In this document: piece after piece, positions 9,061 to 16,124 of the stretch
Numbering within the stretch: the first letter of the stretch is position 1
How the letters are laid out: each line of letters starts with the position of its first letter
Origin: DASXMT01 sp963803065
GTDB lineage: Bacteria > Actinomycetota > Acidimicrobiia > Acidimicrobiales > RAAP-2
DNA: 64,000 nt
Direction: 5' to 3'
Assembly (NCBI GenBank): GCA_963803065.1
Contig: CAWDKW010000008.1
Span: 186,001 to 250,000, forward strand
Notes under the pieces: model-generated
Database searches by the model: none
Seen by the model: only the letters and a program-made list of their open reading frames with translations
Told to the model about the DNA's origin: nothing
Translations under genes and position numbers: made by a program

Positions 9061-9150
9061 GGTGCAGGACTGATGGGTGCAGGACTGATGGGTGCAGGAC
9101 TGATGGGTGCAGGACTGATGGGTACGGGACTGGTAGGTACGAGCCGGTGG
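9061..9150. repeat. 15-bp tandem repeat downstream of the lipoprotein gene
   Basis: Four identical copies of GGTGCAGGACTGATG (9061-9120) are followed by two diverged copies (9121-9150). The array starts 2 bp after the lipoprotein stop codon and ends shortly before the flavin-reductase promoter. It has no spacers and is not CRISPR-like. Confidence 0.9.
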
Positions 9151-9185
9151 GATGACCGGCCATCCCCGGGCGCGGGGCCGACCAC

Positions 9186-9191
9186 TAGGGT
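9186..9191 (+). promoter_or_regulatory. Putative -10 element (TAGGGT) for a leaderless flavin-reductase transcript
   Basis: TAGGGT ends 8 nt before the ATG at 9200. No ribosome-binding site lies between them. Confidence 0.4.
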
Positions 9192-9199
9192 CGCGGTCC

Positions 9200-9766
9200 A
9201 TGCCCGTCCAGCACGGAATCGTGGGCCCGGTGCCCCCCGGTCGTCAACCCGAGGACTACGACCGGCAGCGGCGCCGGGTGCTCTGGTCGATGCCCGCCGG
9301 GCTCTACGTCCTGGGCAGCCGATCGGGTGACCGCCGGAACCTGATGACGTGCAACTGGGTGTCCCAGGTGGCGACCAGCCCGAAGTTGGTGGCCACCGCC
9401 GTGGAGCGCGAAGCGGTCACCGCCGGGTTGATCGTCGAGGGAGGCTCATTCTCGGTCAGCATGCTTGCTCGCGAGGACAAGGCGCTGGCGCGCAAGTTCG
9501 TGAAGCCGGTCGAGGAGGTCGCGGTGGGGGACGGCGGCGTGGCCACGGCCATGCAGGGGATCGAGGTGTTCGAAGTGGCCGACGGGGTGCCCGTGGTCTC
9601 CTCGAGCGTCGGGTGGCTCGCCTGTGCGCTCGAGCACACACTCGAGCTGGGCAGCCATATCTTGTTCGTGGGCGAGGTGACCGACGTGGGGGGACAGGCC
9701 ACCGGCCCGGATGACCATCCCGAGGTCCTCAGGATGGAGGACACCAGGATGAACTACGGCGGCTGA
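9200..9766 (+). CDS. Flavin reductase-like FMN-binding protein
   Basis: A 188-residue protein with the split-barrel flavin reductase fold. The segments MPAGLYVLGS, NLMTCNWVSQVATSPKLVA, FSVSMLAREDKALARKF and the C-terminal HILFVGEV follow the family pattern, in which a Thr/Ser-Asn-Trp segment contacts FMN. Such proteins reduce free flavin for a partner oxygenase or act as stand-alone FMN oxidoreductases. No partner is nearby. The ATG at 9200 is chosen over the upstream in-frame start at 9152 because the extra residues are low-complexity and a -10 hexamer fits 9200. Confidence 0.82.
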   Translation: MPVQHGIVGPVPPGRQPEDYDRQRRRVLWSMPAGLYVLGSRSGDRRNLMTCNWVSQVATSPKLVATAVEREAVTAGLIVEGGSFSVSMLAREDKALARKFVKPVEEVAVGDGGVATAMQGIEVFEVADGVPVVSSSVGWLACALEHTLELGSHILFVGEVTDVGGQATGPDDHPEVLRMEDTRMNYGG

Positions 9767-9835
9767 CCGTGACCGTGGCGGGCGGCCTCGAGCGGGCCCT
9801 GACCGACGGCGGATCGGTCTTCGCGCCCGGGATTG

Positions 9836-9910
9836 GGAGTACTCAGCTCGGGCTGGCATTGGGACGCTCGGCTCGGGCCGGCGATGGAGTGCTCGGCTCA
9901 GGCGGGTTTC
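9836..9910. repeat. Degenerate 25-bp tandem repeat (about three copies)
   Basis: Units at 9836-9860, 9861-9885 and 9886-9910 share the core GCTCGGCTCGGGC with substitutions. They fill most of the gap between the flavin reductase and the small convergent gene, and the last copy runs into that gene's 3' end. The rest of 9767-9835 shows nothing recognisable. Confidence 0.7.
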
Positions 9911-10122
9911 GGGCGTAGGTCGATGCGGAGCACGAGCACCCCGTTGTCGAGCGTGGCCTCGGCGTCGCCCAGCATGGCGAAGTCCATGAAGTCGGCCTGG
10001 GCCTGCTCCTTGAACCGCTGGCGATCGGCCCCTTCGATGGGGGGCAGACCACGATTCCGCACGGCCTCTGCTCGGGATCGGAACCGGGCCAGCATGTCCT
10101 GGGGGTCGAATTGGTCTGGCAC
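9898..10122 (-). CDS. Small conserved actinobacterial protein (74 residues), function unknown
   Basis: It starts at a GTG, reading VPDQFDPQDMLARFRSRAEAV, then LPPIEGADRQRF and QAQADFMDFAMLGDAEATL, and ends with GVLVLRIDLRP. The pattern of a charged amphipathic N-half and a beta-like C-half resembles a small hypothetical family I recall from acidimicrobial genomes. The longer upstream reading (to 10449) is unlikely: it is basic, low-complexity and lies antisense to another gene. A TACGAT hexamer lies 6 nt before the GTG, consistent with leaderless expression. Confidence 0.7.
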   Translation of the reverse strand: MPDQFDPQDMLARFRSRAEAVRNRGLPPIEGADRQRFKEQAQADFMDFAMLGDAEATLDNGVLVLRIDLRPKPA

Positions 10123-10128
10123 GGCTCG

Positions 10129-10134
10129 ATCGTA
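10129..10134 (-). promoter_or_regulatory. Putative -10 element (TACGAT) for the 74-residue gene
   Basis: On the minus strand TACGAT is followed by CGAGCC and then the GTG start, giving a 6-nt gap. This is the spacing seen at several other starts in this window. Confidence 0.5.
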
Positions 10135-10264
10135 GCGGGGCTCCGGCGCGCGCCGTAGGCGAATCCTCCGCACTACACTTGTGTCCGAACGGTGAACGAC
10201 GGGATACCCGGCTGGCCTGGGCACAGGTCTGATGTCGCCTCTGGCGGGGGCAAGGAGTTTTTCG

Positions 10265-10474
10265 GTGAAGAAGGGACGCCATCGCCGCTTCGAGGAAGCA
10301 CGTAGCCTGAAACGGTCTGTCGCGACCGCAAACAGGCGGTGCCCCGAATGTGGCGCTGAACCAGAAGACGAGCACGCTTCGTGGTGTCTGGCCGCCGAGG
10401 ATGAATTCGACGAGATCCTCGGCACGGTCCAGCGAGGGCCCACGCACACCGAGGACGACCCCCTGGCCGAGTAG
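10265..10474 (+). CDS. Small zinc-ribbon-like protein (69 residues)
   Basis: The product begins VKKGRHRRFEEARSLKR and has a Cys/His cluster, CPECG...HASWC, that could hold one metal ion, followed by an acidic tail. The basic N-terminus and Zn cluster suggest nucleic-acid or ribosome association, but no named family was recognised. The GTG at 10265 is chosen because an AAGGAG site (10252-10257) lies 7 nt upstream; the in-frame start at 10232 has no such site. A TACACT hexamer at 10174-10179 could be the promoter, leaving a leader of about 80 nt. Confidence 0.7.
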   Translation: MKKGRHRRFEEARSLKRSVATANRRCPECGAEPEDEHASWCLAAEDEFDEILGTVQRGPTHTEDDPLAE

Positions 10475-10491
10475 CGCCGACCGGCGCTGTC

Positions 10492-11253
10492 TCAGCGGGC
10501 GGCCTTCCGCCTAACCGTCGGGTGGGGTAAGGGCACCGCCGCCGAACCAGCCGACCGGCGGGTGTCCAGGTAGGCGGCCATCATCTTGTAGACCTTCTTC
10601 CCGGCCATTGCTTCGAGCTCGGTTCGCATGGTGACGTACACGGGCTCACGGCCCACGAAGGCTTCGGGTGCCTCGGTGCACCACCAGTGGAACTCCTCGC
10701 CGCCCCCGCCCCAGTGCCTCCGGTCCCATTGCCGGATGACCGACGTGACATGGCCGTCGGGCGAGGTCTCGTCCTCCCGTCGCAGTGGGAGCTGCCAGCA
10801 GACTTCCGGCTTCAGGTCCACGTGGCTGCGACCCTGGGCCAATGCCGCCAAGTGCAACGCGCATCCCGCCCCGGCCGGAAACCCGGGCCGATTGAGGAAG
10901 ATGCAGGCGTCCTTCACCAGCCTCGTGCCAAGGTCACCGTCGGGGAGCCTCTTGACCACCCCCCGTTGGCCCTGTTTGTGGAACTGCCAGATATCCGGTG
11001 TGAGCTCGGCCGCAGCACGCTCGACGGTCCGGGCGTCCTGCTTGCCCGTGAAGTGCGCCCCGTACGAGCAACACCCCTGCTCCAGCTCCGGTGCTGGCCC
11101 GGTGAGCACGCCCTGGCACCCGTTGCCGAAGATGCACGTCCAGGCGCTGCTCATGAACGTGACGTCGAACTGCCAGGTTCGCTCCTCGTCTGGGTCGTCG
11201 AAGCTGACCCACTCGTGCGCGTCGGTCGGGATCTTCGTGATCGGGTTGGCCAC
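10492..11253 (-). CDS. Cysteine-rich conserved protein (YkgJ-like metal-cluster type, tentative)
   Basis: A 253-residue soluble protein with conserved cysteines in CIFGNGCQGV, QGCCSYGAHF, KDACIFLNRPGF, GAGCALH and PEVCWQLP, and a Trp/His-rich segment WDRRHWGGGGEEFHWWCTE. The arrangement of a CC pair and spaced single cysteines resembles families thought to bind Zn or Fe-S (UPF0153/YkgJ), but the match is by pattern only. It is divergent from the NfuA-like gene, with the two starts only 19 bp apart, which suggests shared control and a role linked to Fe-S chemistry. It starts at a GTG. Confidence 0.6.
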   Translation of the reverse strand: MANPITKIPTDAHEWVSFDDPDEERTWQFDVTFMSSAWTCIFGNGCQGVLTGPAPELEQGCCSYGAHFTGKQDARTVERAAAELTPDIWQFHKQGQRGVVKRLPDGDLGTRLVKDACIFLNRPGFPAGAGCALHLAALAQGRSHVDLKPEVCWQLPLRREDETSPDGHVTSVIRQWDRRHWGGGGEEFHWWCTEAPEAFVGREPVYVTMRTELEAMAGKKVYKMMAAYLDTRRSAGSAAVPLPHPTVRRKAAR

Positions 11254-11258
11254 GCCCT

Positions 11259-11265
11259 TATGATG
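11259..11265. promoter_or_regulatory. Shared, nearly symmetric -10 element between divergent genes
   Basis: TATGATG at 11259-11265 reads TATGAT on the plus strand, 7 nt before GTG 11272. On the minus strand it reads CATCATA, whose CATCAT lies 6 nt before GTG 11253. Two leaderless transcripts starting 19 bp apart would fit the bidirectional promoters described for bacteria with symmetric -10 hexamers. Confidence 0.5.
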
Positions 11266-11271
11266 TCAGGC

Positions 11272-11934
11272 GTGCCCGCCGACCGTGACGACCCGCGCCC
11301 CGTGTTGACGCTGACGGGCGAGGCCCGGGTCACCGTCACCGAGGCGTTGGCCAACGAGAGTGGCCATGGCCGCCTGGCGCTGTGGTTGGAGGTCACCGGG
11401 GCCGATGACGGTGCCTACACCTACGACATGTATTTCCGCGCCCTCCACGATGCTCACCCCGGCGACGCCATCCAGCACGACGATGATGTCCCGGTCGTCA
11501 TCCCGCGGGAGAGCATCGGCCGGTTGCAAGGGGCCAGGCTCGACGTGCTCACCGATGCAGACGGCGAGGTCGGGCTCGCCGTGGTGAATCCGAACCGACC
11601 ACCGACTCGGGCCGAGCAGGGACTGGCCCTCGCCGAGCCGACGCCCGCCGATCTGAGCAGCCCGCTGGCCCGACAGGTGGCCTCCGTCCTCGAGTCACAG
11701 GTCAACCCGAGCATTGCCGAGCACGGCGGCCGGGCCGATCTGGTCACCGTGGAGGGCTCGGTCGCCCACCTCCGGTTGAGCGGCGGCTGTCAGGGGTGCG
11801 GCATGGCCCGTGCCACCCTGACCCAGGGGATCGAGTCCATCGTGCGAGCGGCGGTGCCGGAGATCACCGACATCGTCGACGTCACCAACCATGCCGCTGG
11901 GTCCAATCCCTTCTATCAGACAGCCCACGGCTGA
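11272..11934 (+). CDS. NfuA-like Fe-S cluster carrier (degenerate A-type domain plus NifU C-terminal domain)
   Basis: A 220-residue protein. Residues about 1-105 resemble a HesB/IscA-type domain without its cysteines (LWLEVTGADDGAYTYDMYF, PRESIGRLQGARLDV). Residues about 125-215 form a NifU C-terminal domain with the CxxC motif Cys173-Gln-Gly-Cys176, which holds a [4Fe-4S] cluster for transfer to target enzymes. This architecture is that of NfuA. The GTG at 11272 is selected because TATGAT lies 7 nt upstream; an ATG at 11263 is possible. Confidence 0.85.
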   Translation: MPADRDDPRPVLTLTGEARVTVTEALANESGHGRLALWLEVTGADDGAYTYDMYFRALHDAHPGDAIQHDDDVPVVIPRESIGRLQGARLDVLTDADGEVGLAVVNPNRPPTRAEQGLALAEPTPADLSSPLARQVASVLESQVNPSIAEHGGRADLVTVEGSVAHLRLSGGCQGCGMARATLTQGIESIVRAAVPEITDIVDVTNHAAGSNPFYQTAHG

Positions 11935-11956
11935 CGCTCGGGTGCAGCCCTGAGCA

Positions 11957-12724
11957 GTGACGGCACCGCTCGTCGCTGGAGCAGCGGTGACCGGCCTGGT
12001 CGTGGGCGGCCTGCTCGATCCGCTCGGGCAGCTCCAGGCCACCCGGAGCAGTCAGGATCAGCTTCCCGGGGCCGGGGACGCGGGGGGAGAGACGTTCGGG
12101 AACGGGTCGGGGCGGCCATCCGAATCGCCGCCCCAGCTCCTCCCGGCCGGCCCCAGTGCCGCCCGGAGCCTCGGCGCTGCGCTGATCACCGGCAGTCTGT
12201 TCGCGGCGGCAGCGCAGCGGTTCGGCGCCCACCTGGTCCTCATGCCCTACTGCGCCTTCTTCGCTGCGTTGGTGGTGGTCTCCACGACCGATCTGTCTCA
12301 CGGGGTGGTCCCTCGGCGGCTGGTCTATCCGGCCATGGGGGTACTGGGCGGCCTCCTGGTCGTGGTGGGGGCCGCCGACGGGGAGTGGCACCGGCTGGGG
12401 ACCGCCGCCGTCGGCGCCGCGGCCGCCGCGGGCGTGCTCTTCGTCATCTGGTGGTTGGTTCCACGGGGGATGGGGTTCGGCGACGTGCGCCTGTCGGCCC
12501 TCATCGGTCTGGCTACCGGGTGGATCGGCCTGCTCGCCACCTACGTCGCCCTGGCCACTGCCTTCATTGCCGGTCTGCTCATTGGCACCGCCACCATGGG
12601 ACTGCGGGGCATCGGGCGACGCACGGTACGGATCCCCTTTGCTCCCGCGCTCGCCCTGGGCGCGATCATCGCCGTGTTCTGGGGCGCCCCGATCGTCCAG
12701 GCCGTGTTCCATCGAACCCTCTGA
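11957..12724 (+). CDS. A24-family (prepilin) peptidase lacking a recognisable methylase region
   Basis: A 255-residue polytopic membrane protein. The two catalytic aspartates are in STTDLSHGVVPRRL and GFGDVRLS (the GxGD motif). The N-terminal cytoplasmic loop that in PilD carries two CxxC pairs and the methyltransferase activity is replaced by a Gly/Pro/Ser-rich linker (about residues 30-65) without cysteines. No pilin or secretion genes are nearby. A comparable orphan A24 peptidase next to aromatic-amino-acid genes occurs in mycobacteria, so the position may be ancestral. It starts at a GTG without a clear ribosome-binding site. Confidence 0.82.
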   Translation: MTAPLVAGAAVTGLVVGGLLDPLGQLQATRSSQDQLPGAGDAGGETFGNGSGRPSESPPQLLPAGPSAARSLGAALITGSLFAAAAQRFGAHLVLMPYCAFFAALVVVSTTDLSHGVVPRRLVYPAMGVLGGLLVVVGAADGEWHRLGTAAVGAAAAAGVLFVIWWLVPRGMGFGDVRLSALIGLATGWIGLLATYVALATAFIAGLLIGTATMGLRGIGRRTVRIPFAPALALGAIIAVFWGAPIVQAVFHRTL

Positions 12725-12822
12725 CCCGATGGTCGGGGCCGTGGGGCCACCGGCCGGCGCCCGCCGGTGTCCCCGACCGGGAGTGCGCCGGGGGAGCGGG
12801 CCGAGCCGGCGGCGGTCACGAG

Positions 12823-12828
12823 TAGATT
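12823..12828 (+). promoter_or_regulatory. Putative -10 element (TAGATT) for leaderless aroC
   Basis: TAGATT ends 7 nt before the aroC ATG at 12836. It would drive the overlapping aroC-aroK-aroB-aroQ-pepQ-efp run. Confidence 0.5.
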
Positions 12829-12835
12829 TGCCTGG

Positions 12836-14053
12836 ATGCTGCGCTTCCTGACCGCCGGAGAGTCCCACGGTCGCGCCCTGGTGGTCATCGTGGAGGGGGT
12901 GCCGGCTGGGCTCCTCGTCACCGCCGAGGACATCCAGCGGGGCCTGGCTCGTCGACGGCTCGGATACGGGCGCGGCCCGAGGATGCGCTTCGAGGCAGAC
13001 GAGATCACCCTGATCGGCGGGATCCGCCACGGTCGCACCATCGGCTCGCCCGTGGCCATCGAGATCGCCAACACCGAATGGCCGAAGTGGGAGACCGAGA
13101 TGTCTCCGGCCCCGGGCCTTCCGACCAAGGTCCTGACCCAGCCACGTCCCGGGCACGCCGACCTTTCCGGGATGCTCAAGTACGGCCTGGCCGACGCCCG
13201 GGACGTGCTCGAGCGAGCCTCCGCCCGCGAGACGGCAGCGAGGGTGGCGGCGGGAACGGTGGCCAAGCTGCTCCTGGGCCAGATCGGGGTGGACATCCTC
13301 AGCCACATCGTGCAGCTCGGAGCGGCGAGGAACGAGGGCTCCGAGCTCCCCGTCCCCAGCGACCTGTCCCGGATCGACGAGTCTGCCGTGCGTTGTTTCG
13401 ATCCCGGCACCGAGGCCCGCATGGTGGCCGAGGTCAAGGCGGCGGCCAAGGAGGGCGACTCCCTCGGTGGCGTGGCCGAGGTCGTGGCCTACGGGGTCCC
13501 CGTCGGCCTCGGCAGCCACGTGCACTGGGACCGGCGGCTCGATGCCCTGTTGGCCCAGGCCCTCATGAGCATCCAGGCCATCAAGGCGGTCGAGATCGGC
13601 GAGGGCCTCGCCCTCCCCGGGCTCCGGGGCTCGGAGGCCCACGACGCCATCCGGATGGCGGAGCAGGTCGAGGCCGGCGCCGAGCTCGGAGGTGGGTACA
13701 CGCGCGACACCCACCGGGCCGGTGGGATCGAAGGTGGGATGTCCACCGGTGGCCCCATCGTGGCCCGCGCCTCGATGAAGCCGCTGGCCACCCTCAATCG
13801 GCCCTCGCTGGGCACGGTGGATGTGGTCACCAAGGAGTCGACCGTGTCGTTCAAAGAGCGAACCGATGTCACCGCCGTGCCGGCCATGGGCGTGGTGGCC
13901 GAGACGATGACGGCCCTCGTCCTGGCGTCCGAAGCCCTCCGGAAGTTCGGGGGCGACTCGGTGGCCGAGTTCACACGCAACCGGGACGGCTACCTCCACT
14001 CGCTGGGCGAGACCCCCTCCGCCGCCACTCTGGCGCCCGAGTCCGATGACTGA
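12836..14053 (+). CDS. aroC: Chorismate synthase
   Basis: A 405-residue enzyme of the shikimate pathway that converts EPSP to chorismate with reduced FMN. It contains the starting MLRFLTAGESHG, the signature region RPGHADLSGMLKYG, DARDVLERASARETA and the C-terminal HRAGGIEGGMSTGGPI and RPSLGTVD. The length is normal for the family. The ATG at 12836 begins exactly at the conserved MLRFLTAGESHG; upstream in-frame residues are not conserved. It overlaps aroK by 8 bp. Confidence 0.98.
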   Translation: MLRFLTAGESHGRALVVIVEGVPAGLLVTAEDIQRGLARRRLGYGRGPRMRFEADEITLIGGIRHGRTIGSPVAIEIANTEWPKWETEMSPAPGLPTKVLTQPRPGHADLSGMLKYGLADARDVLERASARETAARVAAGTVAKLLLGQIGVDILSHIVQLGAARNEGSELPVPSDLSRIDESAVRCFDPGTEARMVAEVKAAAKEGDSLGGVAEVVAYGVPVGLGSHVHWDRRLDALLAQALMSIQAIKAVEIGEGLALPGLRGSEAHDAIRMAEQVEAGAELGGGYTRDTHRAGGIEGGMSTGGPIVARASMKPLATLNRPSLGTVDVVTKESTVSFKERTDVTAVPAMGVVAETMTALVLASEALRKFGGDSVAEFTRNRDGYLHSLGETPSAATLAPESDD

Positions 14054-14600
14054 GCGGCTCTTGTTGGTGGGCATGATGGGCGTCGGCAAGACCACCGTCG
14101 GCCAGCTGCTGGCCGAGCGACTGGGGTGGCGGTACCTGGACTCGGACGCCCAGGTGGCCCAGACCACCGGACGGACCATTCCCGAGATCTTCAGCGAGGA
14201 CGGCGAGGCGGCCTTCCGGGCCGAGGAGGCCAGGGCGCTGGCCGAGGCCGTGTCGGGAGCCGACCCCACGGTGGTCTCGGTAGCCGGCGGTGCGGTGCTG
14301 TCCCGGGAGAACCGGGCATTGCTTGTCCGCTCGGGAACCGTCGTGTGGTTGCGGGCCCGGCCCGAGACCCTGGCCCGGCGGGTCGGGGATGGCGCTGGTC
14401 GACCGCTGCTCGGAACCGATCCCGGGGCCGCGCTGGCCGCCCTGTACAAGGTGCGGGAGCCGCTGTACAGGGAGGTGGCGTCGGTCGTCGTGGACGTGGA
14501 CGAGTTGGCCCCCGAGATGGTGGTCGAGCGGGTGCTGGCCGGAAGCGGGCTGGACGATCGGGTGGCAGGTACCGGAAAGGACGAGGGTCGAGGACCGTGA
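14046..14600 (+). CDS. aroK: Shikimate kinase
   Basis: A 184-residue P-loop kinase that phosphorylates shikimate at O3. The Walker A is GMMGVGKTT (about 9-17), the shikimate-binding Asp is in YLDSDAQV, EDGEAAFRAEEARAL supplies the conserved Arg and Glu, and GGAVL is the Walker B-like segment. The Arg-rich lid (RPETLARRVGDGAGRPLL) is present. The start overlaps the aroC stop and the stop overlaps the aroB GTG, so translation is probably coupled. Confidence 0.97.
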   Translation: MTERLLLVGMMGVGKTTVGQLLAERLGWRYLDSDAQVAQTTGRTIPEIFSEDGEAAFRAEEARALAEAVSGADPTVVSVAGGAVLSRENRALLVRSGTVVWLRARPETLARRVGDGAGRPLLGTDPGAALAALYKVREPLYREVASVVVDVDELAPEMVVERVLAGSGLDDRVAGTGKDEGRGP

Positions 14601-15655
14601 TCGTCGTTCCGGTGAAGTTGGGAGAGCGGAGCTACGAGGTCGTGGTGGGTGACGGGGCGCGTGACCTGCTGGCCGACACCTTGTCTTCGGCCGTTCCCGC
14701 CGCCGCCCGTGTCGCGGTGGTGAGCCAGGCCGGCATCGGGGTGGAGGTGGATCCCGGCCTGCCGCACCAGACCTTCACCGTTCCCGACGGGGAGGGGGCC
14801 AAGTCGCTGTCGACCCTCGAGGAGCTGTGCCGGAGCTTCGCCCGCTTCGGCCTGACCCGGGGTGATGCCGTGGTGGCAGTGGGCGGCGGCGTGGTCACCG
14901 ACCTGGCCGGATTCGCCGCGGCGACCTATCACCGCGGCACGGCCTATGTGAACGTGGCCACCTCGTTGCTGGCTCAGGTCGATGCCGCCATCGGGGGCAA
15001 GACGGCGGTGAACATCCCCGAGGGGAAGAACCTGGTCGGCGCGTTCTGGCAGCCGTCGGCCGTCCTGTGCGACACGGCAACGCTGTCCACCCTGCCCCAG
15101 CGGGAGTGGGCGAGCGGCCGGGGGGAGATGGCCAAGTACGCCTTCTTGTCCGGGCCCGACGGCTCAGCGCCTGACGCATCGTTGATCGGCCTCCCACTGG
15201 TCGAACAGGTGGCCCGGTGCGCCCAGATCAAGGCGGACCTGGTGGCGGCGGACGAGCGGGAGGGCGACCGGCGGATGGTGCTGAACTACGGCCATACCCT
15301 CGCCCATGCCCTGGAGGCAGCCTCGTTCGGGTCCTCCGGCCAGCCCGACCTGCGCCACGGCGAGGCGGTCGCCGTCGGGTTGGTGTTCGCAGCCATGCTG
15401 GCCCGACGGCTGGGGCGCATCGATGACGACCGGGTGGCACTCCACCGGCGGGTGGTGGGGGCGTTCGGCCTACGGGCCGACCTGCCCGGCGACCTCGACC
15501 CCGAGTCGTTGGTCTCGTACATGGGTCGCGACAAGAAGGCCCACCACGACCTCACCTTCGTGCTCGATGGACCGCGCGGGGTGGAGCCGGTGCGGGGAAT
15601 CGACGAGGCCGAGGTGCTGGCTACCCTGGCCGACATGGCGACCCATCATGAGTGA
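14597..15655 (+). CDS. aroB: 3-dehydroquinate synthase
   Basis: A 352-residue NAD- and Zn-dependent enzyme that closes DAHP to 3-dehydroquinate. It shows the N-terminal Rossmann half with PDGEGAKS, the GGGVVTDLAGFAAATYHRG segment, the substrate loop AIGGKTAVN and GKNLVGAFWQP, and the metal-ligand NYGHTLAHALE and RHGEAVAVG. The GTG at 14597 overlaps the aroK stop in a GTGA, which fixes the start better than other in-frame GTG codons. Confidence 0.97.
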   Translation: MIVVPVKLGERSYEVVVGDGARDLLADTLSSAVPAAARVAVVSQAGIGVEVDPGLPHQTFTVPDGEGAKSLSTLEELCRSFARFGLTRGDAVVAVGGGVVTDLAGFAAATYHRGTAYVNVATSLLAQVDAAIGGKTAVNIPEGKNLVGAFWQPSAVLCDTATLSTLPQREWASGRGEMAKYAFLSGPDGSAPDASLIGLPLVEQVARCAQIKADLVAADEREGDRRMVLNYGHTLAHALEAASFGSSGQPDLRHGEAVAVGLVFAAMLARRLGRIDDDRVALHRRVVGAFGLRADLPGDLDPESLVSYMGRDKKAHHDLTFVLDGPRGVEPVRGIDEAEVLATLADMATHHE

Positions 15656-16124
15656 TCCAGCGGTGATCCTGCTCTTGTCGGGACCCAACTTGAACCTGCT
15701 CGGCGATCGGGAACCGGCCATCTACGGGGACGCCACGTTGGCCGATCACGTCGACGCGGCCCGCAAGGCGGCGGCGTCCTTCGGCCACACCGTGGAGCAC
15801 GTCCAGTCCAACCACGAGGGCGATCTGATCGAGGCGGTCCAGCAGGCCCGGGGCCGGGCAGCGGCCGTCGTCGTCAACGCCGGGGCGCTCACCCACACCT
15901 CATGGGCCCTCCACGATGCACTGGCCGCCTTCGAGGGGGTGGTGGTGGAGCTGCACATCTCCAACCCGGCCGCCCGCGAGCCGTTCCGGCACACGTCGGT
16001 GGTGGCCCCGGTGGCCGACGGCTCCATCGCCGGGTTCGGGGGGCTGGGCTATCCGCTGGCCGTCGAGGCCGTACACCGGCTGCTCGAGCATCGGGCCCAC
16101 ACTGGGGGCGAGGGTCGAGCGTGA
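15648..16124 (+). CDS. aroQ: Type II 3-dehydroquinate dehydratase
   Basis: A 158-residue dodecameric dehydratase. It has the family start LLLSGPNLNLLGDREPAIYG with the catalytic Tyr, SNHEGDLIEAVQ, VVVNAGALTHTSWALHDAL and ELHISNPAAREPFRHTS with the catalytic His region. It overlaps the end of aroB by 8 bp and completes a local chorismate set of four pathway steps (aroB, aroQ, aroK, aroC); aroE, aroA and aroG are not in the window. Confidence 0.97.
   Translation: MSDPAVILLLSGPNLNLLGDREPAIYGDATLADHVDAARKAAASFGHTVEHVQSNHEGDLIEAVQQARGRAAAVVVNAGALTHTSWALHDALAAFEGVVVELHISNPAAREPFRHTSVVAPVADGSIAGFGGLGYPLAVEAVHRLLEHRAHTGGEGRA

Noticed and set aside
9061..9150. CRISPR-like array
   Set aside because: The copies are directly adjacent with no spacers, and no cas genes are present. 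The same applies to the arrays near 22.3, 27.7, 38.1 and 59.5 kb.
9058..9330. A possible small protein with repeated MGAGL units
   Set aside because: The frame is produced by the 15-bp repeat and then runs into the flavin-reductase gene in the wrong frame; no ribosome-binding site or conservation can be argued.
11882..14932. A 1,016-codon open frame on the minus strand across aroC, aroK and aroB
   Set aside because: It is antisense to three clearly conserved genes, has low-complexity His/Gly/Pro-rich sequence and matches no family. Long shadow frames are expected at this GC content.
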